From Crocinitomicaceae bacterium (GTDB taxonomy: Bacteria > Bacteroidota > Bacteroidia > Flavobacteriales_D > Crocinitomicaceae): a stretch of 64,000 nucleotides of DNA. The DNA is taken from the NCBI GenBank assembly GCA_020635955.1, contig JACJYW010000005.1, forward strand, positions 1 to 64,000, given 5' to 3'. The position numbers were made by a program, and so were the translations under genes. Position 1 is the first letter of the stretch. Each line of letters opens with the position of its first letter. The notes beneath the pieces are model-generated. The model saw nothing but the letters and a program-made list of their open reading frames with translations. It was not told the origin of the DNA and ran no database searches. Shown here piece by piece: positions 18,204-26,959 of this stretch.

Positions 18204-20321
18204 GCAAACATCATCCAGCTGTTCAAGATCACCTTTCCAAATTTCAAATTCTTCATCAATGATCTCTTTTTGTTTAGAGATTGGCAACATAGAAATATCT
18301 GCCAGCTTTTCGCGGAATGATTTGTACTTATACTTCTTTCCTTTTGGTCCTCCAAATTGATCAGCATATCCATCTGAGAACATATAGATCACATCTCCCT
18401 TTGAAAGTTCGAAAGTTTGATCTGTGAAAGGTTGCTCTCCTGTTGGGACATATCCAATAGGTTGTTTTTCACCTTTGAGTTGAATGAATTCGCCATTTCT
18501 AAAGATGTACAATGGTAAGTTCGCTCCACAAAAAGTGAGTGTATTTCCTTCAACCGTGCAGAAACACATGTCCATCCCGTCTTTTCTCTGGTCTCCTTTT
18601 AATGAACGTTTAACCTGTTCTCGCAAACTGTTCATAATGTCAGCAGGTGTTTCTATTTTCTTTTCAATGACGATTTCATTTAGGAAGGCTGTGCCCAACA
18701 TGCTCATCATAGCTCCCGGTACACCATGACCCGTACAATCTCCAATGGCAATCAGTTTTTTTCCTGATTCCGCCTCATAAGCCCAGTAAAAATCACCAGA
18801 CACGATATCTCGGGGTTGATAAAAGACAAAGAAATCCGGGAACATTTTAGAGATATACTCCTCTGATGTAATGATTGCTTTTTGAATGGAGCTGGCGTAA
18901 ACCATTGAATCAATAATATCCTTATTCTTCGCATCCACCAGATCCTTTTGAAATTCCATTTCAGACTTTTGCTCAGAGATGATGAGCTTTTGTTTTTGGG
19001 ATTCCCGATATTTTATAAACACAAATACACCGAGTAATAGAACAATGAATCCGCCAACCATGAAGATCTTTTTGATGAAGGATTGAGTCTCTGCTTCTTC
19101 TTTGGCAAGTAGATTTTCTTTTTTAGCTAATTCATTGTCTTTTGCCAATATGGCCAATTGGGCCTTTTGCTTTTCATCATTGTACTTCACTTCCATTTCA
19201 AGAATCGCATCTTGATGTTCCTGATTGCGGGAAGAATCTCTGTAAGCGAACATTAGTTTTTGATAATCCACAGCCTCTTTATATCGACCTTGTTCATACC
19301 TTAAATTGAAATATGCGCCATACAGGGTCCAATATCTGATCTGCTGTTTAATGCCTGTTTTGGCGGCTAATTCTTCTGCTCTCTTGAGATTTTTCTCTGC
19401 CAGTGCAAATTTTCCAAGATCTATAAGCATTAAAGCGTAGTCACTCAATGTCGCACCCAGTAGACTTATTTCACCCTCTTTTTCATAAGTTTCTATAGCT
19501 TTTTCGTAATAATACATGGCGCTATCTTCCATGTCAAGTTTGAGATAGTCTTCAGCTAAATAGGTTAGCGTAATGCCCATTGACATTCCTTTGTTTAACT
19601 CTTGATAAATACGAAGACACTCAAGATCTATTTTTAATAACTCGTATGGGTCTTCAATACACAGGCCACTCAACGAGAGCCCTTCAACTTCTACTAATTT
19701 TAAATTATGTTTTCTACCATATTCAATCTCTTGTTCATAGTACTCACAGGCCATTTCGTAATCATCTTGACGCTTGAAAACCGACCCGATAAAGTGTAAT
19801 AAATAGCCATAATCTTCATGTACTATGTCGTTCTCTTCGTATAGCTTTTTGGCGTCCATATAGTATACCATGGCAGAATCATACACTCCCATTTCGTAAT
19901 AAGTTCTTCCCAAAAGTTGACAAGATCGGGCCATCAGATAAGGCTTGACATGGGCTTTTTCATACAGATCTCTGGTTAGGAGTTGTGTATTCAGCATTCC
20001 CTTCATGTCTTCTTTTTGTCGATATGCAAAGGATAAACGTTCCAGCGTTTTGCCTTTGAGTTCTAAACTATCTGGAGGGATTATTCCAATTGCTTTTCTA
20101 TATTCAAATATGGAAGTATCAGTAGATCGTAAACTATAATAGGCATCTGCAATTTTAATTTGGATGTAGACCCTTTCCATAGGGTTTTCAGAGTAATCAT
20201 AAGCGATTCTTAGTGAATCTATTTTATGACGATTCTGGGCATAAGAGAGCTGTTGACCAAATGTCAAAACCAGAAGGACCACAATAGTGTTCCAGGTTCT
20301 TTTAAGATTGAAAACCCTCAT
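18183..20321 (-). CDS. TPR-containing membrane SpoIIE/PP2C phosphatase
   Basis: A 712-residue protein: signal peptide (first about 28 residues), tetratricopeptide-like helical repeats from about 60 to 345, one transmembrane helix near 418-437 (FMVGGFIVLLLGVFVFIKY), a coiled-coil linker with DIIDSMVYASSIQKA, and a SpoIIE-type PP2C phosphatase domain from about 500 to the end. Metal-site motifs are visible: DIVSGDFYWAYE, IAIGDCTGHGVPGAMMSM, KDGMDMCFC, and FSDGYADQFGG near the C-terminus, closing with DDVCVMGI. Topology suggests a periplasmic TPR sensor controlling a cytosolic Ser/Thr phosphatase; in partner-switching systems such phosphatases dephosphorylate STAS anti-anti-sigma proteins. No STAS protein lies in the window. 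Its 3' end is duplicated just downstream. Confidence 0.92.
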   Translation of the reverse strand: MRVFNLKRTWNTIVVLLVLTFGQQLSYAQNRHKIDSLRIAYDYSENPMERVYIQIKIADAYYSLRSTDTSIFEYRKAIGIIPPDSLELKGKTLERLSFAYRQKEDMKGMLNTQLLTRDLYEKAHVKPYLMARSCQLLGRTYYEMGVYDSAMVYYMDAKKLYEENDIVHEDYGYLLHFIGSVFKRQDDYEMACEYYEQEIEYGRKHNLKLVEVEGLSLSGLCIEDPYELLKIDLECLRIYQELNKGMSMGITLTYLAEDYLKLDMEDSAMYYYEKAIETYEKEGEISLLGATLSDYALMLIDLGKFALAEKNLKRAEELAAKTGIKQQIRYWTLYGAYFNLRYEQGRYKEAVDYQKLMFAYRDSSRNQEHQDAILEMEVKYNDEKQKAQLAILAKDNELAKKENLLAKEEAETQSFIKKIFMVGGFIVLLLGVFVFIKYRESQKQKLIISEQKSEMEFQKDLVDAKNKDIIDSMVYASSIQKAIITSEEYISKMFPDFFVFYQPRDIVSGDFYWAYEAESGKKLIAIGDCTGHGVPGAMMSMLGTAFLNEIVIEKKIETPADIMNSLREQVKRSLKGDQRKDGMDMCFCTVEGNTLTFCGANLPLYIFRNGEFIQLKGEKQPIGYVPTGEQPFTDQTFELSKGDVIYMFSDGYADQFGGPKGKKYKYKSFREKLADISMLPISKQKEIIDEEFEIWKGDLEQLDDVCVMGIKI

Positions 20322-20392
20322 TCAAATTGTTAAGATGGTTAAATATACGGAGGCTGAATGAAAAGGATACGATTGAAAATTCTTTAAAATAG

Positions 20393-20422
20393 AAAACCCA
20401 GCAATCGTAATTACTGGGTTTT
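20393..20422 (-). terminator. Terminator downstream of tRNA-Cys
   Basis: A perfect 9-bp stem (AAAACCCAG with CTGGGTTTT) with a 12-nt loop begins about 5 bp past the tRNA 3' end on the minus strand and is followed by a T-rich tract (TTTTCTATTTT). It would end the tRNA transcript before the SpoIIE gene. Confidence 0.8.
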
Positions 20423-20427
20423 CCTTG

Positions 20428-20498
20428 AGGTCCCGAGCGGATTCGAACCGCTGTACAAGGTTTTGCAGACCTCTGCCTAGCCGCTCGGCCACAGGACC
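20428..20498 (-). tRNA. tRNA-Cys (anticodon GCA)
   Basis: Read on the minus strand, the 71-nt gene folds into a complete cloverleaf: acceptor stem GGTCCTG with CGGGACC (one G-T pair), D arm with GGCCGAGCGGCTAGGCAG, anticodon loop CTGCAAA giving GCA, and T arm GCGGTTCGAATCCGC. The discriminator base is T, as is usual for tRNA-Cys. CCA is not encoded. It is the only tRNA seen in the window. A terminator hairpin follows, and degenerate copies of its 5' half lie directly upstream. Confidence 0.95.
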
Positions 20499-20610
20499 TT
20501 GAAAGGTTGACTGCCTACCCGCCTCAGGCGGGCACAGGACCTTTGTAAGGTTTACTGTCTCCCCCATTTAGGGGATTACAGGACCTTTTGTTCCGCCAAT
20601 GGCGGAGGGC
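20491..20610 (-). repeat. Three degenerate copies of the tRNA-Cys 5' half in tandem upstream of the tRNA
   Basis: ACAGGACCTT (plus strand; reverse complement AAGGTCCTGT, the leader and first bases of tRNA-Cys) occurs at 20491-20500, 20534-20543 and 20578-20587, a period of 43-44 bp. On the minus strand each unit reads GGTCCTGT, a hairpin in the position of the D arm, then GGCAG or GACAG and AACCTT-CAA, and then the next GGTCCTGT. The hairpins differ: CCCGCC/GGCGGG, CCCC/GGGG, and CCGCC/GGCGG in the farthest unit. The first upstream unit shares TAGGCAG with the real D arm. The T arm and 3' acceptor strand are missing, so these are not functional tRNAs. Confidence 0.7.
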
Positions 20611-20694
20611 AAAGATATATAATTTAAGGAAAACACAAAAGACAATATTCGCAATTAAATTGACTTTGTTCTTGAGTTATTCAACTTAGATATT

Positions 20695-21048
20695 TTAACC
20701 CTCTATTGTAATCGCAACTTCTTTTACAGTTCCTTCAATAGGAGGATTCAATTTTCTTACCTTGATCTTGAAAGTATTTGGACCAGTAAATGAGTTTTTA
20801 AAACGATTTAAAATTCTATAACCCACATGTTCAATGAGCTTTGATCTAATAGCCATTTCTTCAATCACAATCTTTCTAACTGCCACGTAGTCAATGGTAT
20901 CTATTAAATGATCAGTCTCTCCGGATTTTGAGAAATCGGTATTTATGGCAATATCAACAATGTATTTACCACCTAGCCTAGCCTCTTCTTCCATGCAACC
21001 GTGATAAGCGTAAACTTCGATTCCTTCAACCTCTACAATATTGATCAT
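20695..21048 (-). CDS. folB: Dihydroneopterin aldolase
   Basis: A 117-residue FolB-family enzyme, full length. It cleaves 7,8-dihydroneopterin to 6-hydroxymethyl-dihydropterin and glycolaldehyde in folate synthesis. Visible family features are the N-terminal strand VEGIEVYAYHGCMEEEARLGGKY (in part), the YVAVRKIV segment, the conserved KLIEHVGYRI (substrate-site Glu/His region), and the C-terminal KVRKLNPPI-EGTVKEVAI strand with the catalytic Lys. Its ATG overlaps the gltX stop by 1 bp (TAATG), so it is translationally coupled to gltX. Folate enzymes folA and thyA are encoded about 11 kb away in a separate operon. Confidence 0.93.
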   Translation of the reverse strand: MINIVEVEGIEVYAYHGCMEEEARLGGKYIVDIAINTDFSKSGETDHLIDTIDYVAVRKIVIEEMAIRSKLIEHVGYRILNRFKNSFTGPNTFKIKVRKLNPPIEGTVKEVAITIEG

Positions 21049-22574
21049 TATGCTGTGGCTTTTAGTTGGTTAACTATGTCAATTCCTTTTTTCATTCGCT
21101 CAAGTACTTTTTCTTTTCCAAGAGTTGCGCAGATATCGAACATGGATGGACCCATTCCGCTTCCCGTTACTAACAATCTAAATCCAGGACCTACATTTCC
21201 AAACCCATAACCCTTTTTCTCAAGATATGCCGAGAATACTTTTTCTATGTTTTCAGTAGTAAAGTCAGAAATAGCTTCTAATTCGGATATTAATTCTTCC
21301 ATAATTGTCGGAGTATCCTCTTTCCACTTTTTCTTTACAGTACCATCATCATAAGATGTAACTTCTGAGAAGAAATATTGGCCGTCATTTACAATATCTG
21401 AAATGAAAGTTGCTCTTTCTTTCATTAGTTCACATACTTTGGCAATGTAGGGTATACTGAAGTCGCCATTGATCATTGGTTTAACCATTTCAGCTAATTC
21501 CTCATTGGCCGTAGATCTCAAATATTGTTGATTGAACCATTTTGTTTTTTCAGGATCGAATCTTGCACCTGATTTACCTACTCTTTCTAATGAGAATTTA
21601 TCTACCATTTCATCAAGAGTAAATATTTCTTCATTATTACCAGGATTCCAACCCAATAGACAAAGCATATTAATGAAGGCTCCCGGGAAATAACCGGCTT
21701 CTTTGTATCCGCTATAAAGCTCACCTTCTGAAGTCGTCCAATTCAACGGGAATACTGGGAAACCTAATCGATCACCATCTCTTTTGCTCAATTTGCCATT
21801 TCCATCAGGTCTTAAGATCAGTGGTAAATGTGCAAACTGTGGTCTTTCCCATCCAAAAGCATCATATAGTAATACATGTAATGGAGCGGATGGCAACCAT
21901 TCTTCACCTCTGATAACATGGGTGATCTGCATTAAATGATCATCAACAATATTCGCTAAATGATAAGTAGGCATTCCGCCAGGTTTCAAAAGGATCTTGT
22001 CGTCAAGGTTGTTCGTGTTAACGGATACCCAGCCACGGATAATATCTTCAAATTTGATCTCTTCATTCCTTGGCATTTTCATTCTTATGGTATACTCATC
22101 ACCTGCCGCTATTCTTTTCTCTACTTCTTCTTTCGAAAGAGAAATGGAGTTTTTCATAGAAGAGCGGGTAACGCTGTTATATTGCCAGTTAGGAAGACCC
22201 ATTTCTTTAGCTTGATCGCGCATTTTATCTAGCTCTTCAGCTGTATCAAACGCTATGTAAGCATGACCGCTATCAACCAGTTGTTGAGCATAGGGCTGAT
22301 ACATTGTTTTTCGCTCTGACTGTACATATGGACCCAGTTCTCCACCATATCCTGCTCCCTCGTTTGGTTCAATACCGCACCATTTTAGTGAATCAATGAT
22401 GTATTGTTGTGCCCCTTCCACAAAGCGTTTTTCATCAGTGTCCTCAATTCGTAAAAGGAAATCTCCACCGTGCTTTTTGGCAAATAGATAATTGTATAAG
22501 GCAGTTCTAACACCACCCATATGCAAAGGTCCTGTTGGACTGGGAGCAAATCTAACTCTTACTTTTTCGGCCAT
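21048..22574 (-). CDS. gltX: Glutamyl-tRNA synthetase
   Basis: A 508-residue class I aminoacyl-tRNA synthetase charging tRNA-Glu with glutamate. The HIGH-type motif is HMGG at residues 18-21 within APSPTGPLHMGGVRTALYNY, and the KMSKS-type motif is KLSKR at 261-265. The catalytic domain also shows LLRIEDTDEKRF and the conserved HVIRGEEWLPSAPLH block. The C-terminal anticodon-binding domain ends in VTGSGMGPSMFDICATLGKE. It is first in a gltX-folB operon, with a good promoter about 23 bp upstream. Confidence 0.96.
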   Translation of the reverse strand: MAEKVRVRFAPSPTGPLHMGGVRTALYNYLFAKKHGGDFLLRIEDTDEKRFVEGAQQYIIDSLKWCGIEPNEGAGYGGELGPYVQSERKTMYQPYAQQLVDSGHAYIAFDTAEELDKMRDQAKEMGLPNWQYNSVTRSSMKNSISLSKEEVEKRIAAGDEYTIRMKMPRNEEIKFEDIIRGWVSVNTNNLDDKILLKPGGMPTYHLANIVDDHLMQITHVIRGEEWLPSAPLHVLLYDAFGWERPQFAHLPLILRPDGNGKLSKRDGDRLGFPVFPLNWTTSEGELYSGYKEAGYFPGAFINMLCLLGWNPGNNEEIFTLDEMVDKFSLERVGKSGARFDPEKTKWFNQQYLRSTANEELAEMVKPMINGDFSIPYIAKVCELMKERATFISDIVNDGQYFFSEVTSYDDGTVKKKWKEDTPTIMEELISELEAISDFTTENIEKVFSAYLEKKGYGFGNVGPGFRLLVTGSGMGPSMFDICATLGKEKVLERMKKGIDIVNQLKATA

Positions 22575-22596
22575 ATATTTATTTGAAAATGCGGCA

Positions 22597-22628
22597 CAAA
22601 GATATTAGAAATGAAACATATAGCCCAA
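22597..22628 (-). promoter_or_regulatory. Promoter of gltX-folB
   Basis: On the minus strand, TTG (22628-22626) is separated by 21 bp from TATCTTTG (22604-22597), an exact match to the Bacteroidota -7 consensus TAnnTTTG. Transcription would start near 22590, about 16 nt before the gltX ATG. Confidence 0.6.
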
Positions 22629-22682
22629 GAGTAAACTATATGCATTTTTTATACGTTATAAATGAACGTTTTAGCATGATTA

Positions 22683-22713
22683 TTGTACATGCTGTTAGAT
22701 TGTCGTATCTTAG
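22683..22713 (+). promoter_or_regulatory. Candidate promoter of the DUF4175-ybeY-mnmG gene cluster
   Basis: TTG at 22683-22685 and TATCTTAG at 22706-22713 (one mismatch to TAnnTTTG) are separated by 20 bp. The predicted transcript would begin near 22720 and have a short leader before the TTG start at 22736, which supports that unusual start codon. Confidence 0.45.
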
Positions 22714-22735
22714 TATGCTATCATAATTTAAGGCC

Positions 22736-25700
22736 TTGAGTAAGTTTAGTCATTTAATAGAACAAATAGAGAAGTTCATCACCAAGTATTATAAGAACGA
22801 AATGGTGAAGGGAGGAATTCTATTTCTTTCTGTATTGTTGGTGTCTTATGGTTTGGTAACTGGACTTGAATACATAGGAAGATTCGGTTCTTCGGTGAGG
22901 CTATTTATGTTACTGTCATTTACAGGTGTGAATTTGTTCTTATTGATCAGATTCTTGTTGATACCAGTATTGAAGTTGTACAAAGTGGGAAAGCATTTGA
23001 CGTTGAATGATGCTTCTTTAATGATTGGTTCTATCTTTCCTGAGGTTGGTGATAAATTGGCGAATACACTTATGTTAAGCAATAGCCGTTCAGATCAGTC
23101 ACTTAATTTAGAATTAGTACAGGCAAGTATAGAACAAAGATCCAGTCAATTATCGGTTATTCCTTTTGCAACAGCTATTGACCTCAAAGAGAATAAAAAG
23201 TATCTGAGATTCCTGCTGCCTATTTTATTTACTTTCTTGACTGTAGTAGCTGTTAATCCTGATTTGTTTTTAGACGGATCTGAACGTATTGTGAATTTTA
23301 ATACTGAGTATGTTGAACCAGCTCCTTTTCAATTTGAATTAGCTAGTGAAGTTCAATCGAAGGAAGGAGAAGATTATACGGTTCAAATTAAGTTGGTTGG
23401 TGATGAAATACCAAATGAAGTCACCCTGTTTTCAAATTTGGGAGAGTATAATTTGATTAAAAAATCTCAAGTGTTGTTTGAATATACTTTCAATAATTTG
23501 AGTGATGATTTAAATTTTCATTGTGAAGCGAATGGGTTTAAGTCTGAGGTTTTTGACATTAGAAACTTAAAGAAGCCTTCAGTTAATGAAATGTTTGTTG
23601 AGGCAATTTATCCTAAACATACTGGAAAAGGGAAAGAGCTTTTTGAGAATACAGGGGATCTTACTGTGCCTGAAGGAACTTTGCTAAAGTGGAATATCAC
23701 TGCAAACAACTTGGAGCAAATGGAGGTTTTGTTTAAGGATACCGTTTTTAGTCTAAATACTTCTATATCAAATGGATATAGTTTTTCAAATTCTTTTTTG
23801 AATTCTGAAAACTATTCTATATTATTGAGTTCCAAAGACTTAAAGAGAGCAGATTCACTTTCTTATAATATAAATGTTATTAAAGATAGGTTCCCGACTA
23901 TTTCAATTGAGGAAACTATAGATTCTACCGATACGCTAAAGAGATTTGTTGAAGGTAAGATTTCAGATGATTATGGTTTTAGAGGACTTTCAGCTTCGCT
24001 TAAAATGGTGGGTGAAGATACTTCTTATACGGTGAGTAAGCCAATTAAAATTGATCGTACGGCAACAACTCAATTATTTTCGTTTTATGTTGATCTGTCA
24101 GTCTTTGATCTGGGACCTGGTGATAGGATCGAATACACTTTTATGGTAACGGATAATGATGAGATAAATGGGTTTAAGTCCACTTCATCTGAAAAGAATG
24201 TGTTTAAGGTTCCAGAGATGAATGAATTGGATGATGTGCTATCTGATCAGTCTGATAAGTTAAAGGAGAACATGGATCAAGCGCTTCAAGATTCCAAAGA
24301 ATTGAAGAATAAGATCAAGAACATGAAAAATTCTTTAATGAATAAACAGAATCCAGATTGGAAGGATCGTCAAAGTCTTGAGAATTTATTGGACATGCAA
24401 TTACAATTGCAGCAAAAGGTTGATAATCTAAAAAATGATTTTGAGAAGAATAAAAATGATAATGAAAATTTCCTGGAGCCTGATGAGGAGTTTTTAGAAA
24501 TGCAGGAAAAGCTTCAAGAGTTATTGGATCAGCTGATGGATGAGGAACTCCTGGAATTATTCAAGGAACTACAGGAGATGATGGATGAGATGAATAAGGA
24601 AAAGCTTCTGGAGAATCTTGAGAAGATGGAGAATGAAACGGAGAGCATGAAAGAGAAGATGGATAGAACCTTAGAGTTGTTTAAGAATATGGAACTGGAT
24701 CAAAAGTTGGAGAACCTTGAAGAACAATTAAAGGATCTTAAGAAACAACAAGATGATCTAAAAGAGATGACTGAAAACAAAGAAATGTCTTCAGAAGAAT
24801 TAGCTAAGGAGCAGAAGGAGATCAATGAAAAGTTTGATGATATACAAAAGGATATTGAAGAGATCAAAGAAAAAAATGATGAATTGGAGAAGCCTAGAGA
24901 TTTGGAATTTGATAAGGAATTGGAGGATCAGTTAGATCAGGAATTAAATGATTCAAAGGAAAATCTCGAGCAAGGTAAGGAAAGTAAATCTCAAAAGAAT
25001 CAGGAAAATGCTTCTGACATGATGCAAAAAATGGCTGATAGTGTAGCTGCAATGCAATCACGATCACAACAGCAACAACAATCAGAAGACATGGATGCGT
25101 TGAGGTATTTATTAGAAAATGTAGTGGCTTTGTCGAAAGATGAAGAGGCGCTAATGAATGAGTATAATGAGACGCAAACTTCGGATCCCTATTATTTAGA
25201 ATTGAATAGAAAGCAATTAGATATTGATAAGGCAACTGATGTTGTTAGAGATTCTTTATTAGCATTAAGTAAAAGAGTTTATCAGCTATCAAGTTTTATT
25301 AATGATGAATTGGCTGAGTTAAATTACAATCTTGATAAGAGTTTGGTTTATGGTGAGGAGAGAAAGACAAATGAGCTTTTAAAGTATCAGCAATCTGCTA
25401 TGACAGATTATAATGATCTTGCTCTTATGTTGAGTGAGGTTTTAGATCAAATGCAACAACAGGCGCAATCAATGATGCCGGGTTCAGGAGCATGTTCTAA
25501 ACCCGGAGGTAGCGGTCAGGGCAAAGGAAATACTCCTATGAATATGCAGCAAATGAAGGATGCCATGAAGGATCAGATTGGTAAGATGAAGGGTGGTAAA
25601 ACCCCCGGGTCAAATGATGGTAATGGAAATTCCGGTCAGCCTGGTGAAAAGATGGGGGGCTCAATTCCTGGTTTGAGTACAAAGGAGCAAGTAAAAATGG

Positions 25701-26101
25701 CTGCTCAGCAAGCTGAAATTCGGGAGTCGTTAAAGAAAATGAGAGAAGAATTAAATAAAGATGGAAGTGGCTTTGGAAATTCTTTAAATGATATTATTAA
25801 GGACCTTGACGATTTGGAAAATGATTTGTTGAATGGTAATGTGGGTAACAATTATCTAAAAAGGCAAGAAGACATTCTTACTCGTTTATTGGAGAGTGAA
25901 AAGGCAATGCGTGAAAGAGGTTTCTCTGAAGATAGAGAATCAAATGAAGGAAAAAATTTCGAAGAAGGTAACCAAATTAAATTTACAGAGTATAATAAAA
26001 AGAAGTCTGCGGAAGTTGAGTTTTTACGCTCAATGCCTTTAAGTCTTCAGGTCTATTATAAGACATTGGTGAATGAATATTTTAACTCTGTAAATAATTA
26101 G
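22736..26101 (+). CDS. DUF4175-type membrane protein with very long coiled coil
   Basis: An 1121-residue protein that seems to start at TTG: an in-frame stop lies 12 bp upstream, and the next Met (residue 23) would cut into the first helix region. Two transmembrane helices near 25-48 and 55-75 are followed by a third near 160-175. A beta-rich periplasmic part (about 180-490, with repeated short Ig-like strands) follows, then a highly charged coiled coil (about 500-760) rich in Lys, Glu, Met, Leu and Gln. The C-terminal third is Met/Gln/Gly-rich (about 900-985) and ends in a helical tail. This matches the DUF4175 family of Bacteroidota, of unknown function; a structural or mechanosensing envelope role is only a guess. 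It leads a tight cluster with an RsbW-like ATPase, ybeY and mnmG. Confidence 0.75.
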   Translation: MSKFSHLIEQIEKFITKYYKNEMVKGGILFLSVLLVSYGLVTGLEYIGRFGSSVRLFMLLSFTGVNLFLLIRFLLIPVLKLYKVGKHLTLNDASLMIGSIFPEVGDKLANTLMLSNSRSDQSLNLELVQASIEQRSSQLSVIPFATAIDLKENKKYLRFLLPILFTFLTVVAVNPDLFLDGSERIVNFNTEYVEPAPFQFELASEVQSKEGEDYTVQIKLVGDEIPNEVTLFSNLGEYNLIKKSQVLFEYTFNNLSDDLNFHCEANGFKSEVFDIRNLKKPSVNEMFVEAIYPKHTGKGKELFENTGDLTVPEGTLLKWNITANNLEQMEVLFKDTVFSLNTSISNGYSFSNSFLNSENYSILLSSKDLKRADSLSYNINVIKDRFPTISIEETIDSTDTLKRFVEGKISDDYGFRGLSASLKMVGEDTSYTVSKPIKIDRTATTQLFSFYVDLSVFDLGPGDRIEYTFMVTDNDEINGFKSTSSEKNVFKVPEMNELDDVLSDQSDKLKENMDQALQDSKELKNKIKNMKNSLMNKQNPDWKDRQSLENLLDMQLQLQQKVDNLKNDFEKNKNDNENFLEPDEEFLEMQEKLQELLDQLMDEELLELFKELQEMMDEMNKEKLLENLEKMENETESMKEKMDRTLELFKNMELDQKLENLEEQLKDLKKQQDDLKEMTENKEMSSEELAKEQKEINEKFDDIQKDIEEIKEKNDELEKPRDLEFDKELEDQLDQELNDSKENLEQGKESKSQKNQENASDMMQKMADSVAAMQSRSQQQQQSEDMDALRYLLENVVALSKDEEALMNEYNETQTSDPYYLELNRKQLDIDKATDVVRDSLLALSKRVYQLSSFINDELAELNYNLDKSLVYGEERKTNELLKYQQSAMTDYNDLALMLSEVLDQMQQQAQSMMPGSGACSKPGGSGQGKGNTPMNMQQMKDAMKDQIGKMKGGKTPGSNDGNGNSGQPGEKMGGSIPGLSTKEQVKMAAQQAEIRESLKKMREELNKDGSGFGNSLNDIIKDLDDLENDLLNGNVGNNYLKRQEDILTRLLESEKAMRERGFSEDRESNEGKNFEEGNQIKFTEYNKKKSAEVEFLRSMPLSLQVYYKTLVNEYFNSVNN

Positions 26102-26105
26102 GTTA

Positions 26106-26504
26106 ATGCATAGTATTGAGATCGGGTCAGATTTAAATAATATCCCACAAGTGGAGTCATTGATTGATAAAGTTTGTGAGGACCTAAGTTTAAACGAAGA
26201 CTATTACGGAAACATCCTTATCGCTGTAACTGAAGCCGTTAACAATGCTATTATTCATGGTAATAAAAATCAGGCGTCTAAACTTGTTAAAGTAAATGTT
26301 GAAGAGTCCAATAAAGGAATAATCTTCTCTGTATTTGACGAGGGAGATGGCTTTGATTTTACAAATTTGCCAGATCCAACCGCTCCGGAAAATATTGAAA
26401 AGCCGGATGGAAGAGGTATATTTCTAATGAAGAATCTAAGTGATGACGTTTCGTTTGACATGAATGGTTCAAAAGTTAGTATTACCTTTGCGGTGAATGG
26501 ATAA
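26106..26504 (+). CDS. RsbW-like HATPase_c protein (anti-sigma/serine kinase type)
   Basis: A 132-residue stand-alone GHKL ATPase domain. It shows the N-box TEAVNNAIIHGNK (near 40-52), the G1 motif DEGDGFDF (near 78-85), and the G2-like DGRGIFLMKNL. There is no dimerisation or receiver domain, so it is not a two-component kinase. It matches RsbW/SpoIIAB-like serine kinases, which in partner-switching systems bind a sigma factor or phosphorylate a STAS anti-anti-sigma protein that SpoIIE phosphatases reset. Three such phosphatases are encoded in this window, but no STAS protein. The gene starts 4 bp after the DUF4175 gene and overlaps ybeY by 8 bp. Confidence 0.88.
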   Translation: MHSIEIGSDLNNIPQVESLIDKVCEDLSLNEDYYGNILIAVTEAVNNAIIHGNKNQASKLVKVNVEESNKGIIFSVFDEGDGFDFTNLPDPTAPENIEKPDGRGIFLMKNLSDDVSFDMNGSKVSITFAVNG

Positions 26505-26934
26505 TATTTCATACAACTTTATTGATATAGAAATTCCGGGTTTTGATCCGGAATTTTTTGATTTATGGATTTCGAATGTGGTGAATTCATATGATAGAGA
26601 GTTGGGCGAATTATCATTTGTTTTTTCTTCTGATGATTATTTATTGGATATAAATAAGAAGCATTTGGATCATGATTTTTATACTGACATTATAACTTTT
26701 GATTATTGTGTTGATGATGTGTTGAATGGTGATTTATTCATTAGTTATGATCGTGTGAAGGAAAACGCGGTAGACTATGGTAATCAAAATGTTTTTGATG
26801 AACTTTGTAGAGTAATGATTCACGGAGTGCTTCATTTAATCGGATTTAAAGATAAGTCCGAGGAGGATGAGGGTCAAATGAGGATTGAAGAAATTAAGTC
26901 TTTAAGTTTAAGAAATGTTTCACGTGAAACATGA
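26497..26934 (+). CDS. ybeY: Endoribonuclease YbeY (16S rRNA maturation)
   Basis: A 145-residue YbeY protein, full length. It takes part in 16S rRNA 3'-end maturation and ribosome quality control. The core DIITFDY segment and the metal motif MIHGVLHLIGFKDKSEEDE are visible. The canonical HGxLHLxGYDH has three His; here the third position is Asp (HGVLHLIGFKD), a substitution I recall from other Bacteroidota homologues. The start overlaps the RsbW-like gene by 8 bp. The last codons (VSRET and stop) are made by a perfect parS sequence at 26916-26931, so part of the protein's C-terminus is dictated by a chromosome-partitioning site. Confidence 0.93.
   Translation: MDNISYNFIDIEIPGFDPEFFDLWISNVVNSYDRELGELSFVFSSDDYLLDINKKHLDHDFYTDIITFDYCVDDVLNGDLFISYDRVKENAVDYGNQNVFDELCRVMIHGVLHLIGFKDKSEEDEGQMRIEEIKSLSLRNVSRET
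26916..26931. promoter_or_regulatory. parS site 1 (ParB binding), inside the 3' end of ybeY
   Basis: TGTTTCACGTGAAACA is a perfect 16-bp palindrome identical to the widely conserved chromosomal parS consensus. It covers the last ybeY codons and the first base of its TGA context. ParB binds such sites, loads as a CTP-dependent clamp and is moved by ParA; parS sites cluster near the origin in most bacteria. The nearby mnmG (gidA) gene is often origin-linked as well. Confidence 0.93.
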
Positions 26935-26959
26935 GTAATAAAATTGTGTTGTGTGAACT

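Noticed and set aside
20322..20567. An open reading frame of 81 codons over the tRNA-Cys locus
   Set aside because: It runs through the tRNA gene and its degenerate repeats on the same strand, has no protein-like features and no conserved motif.
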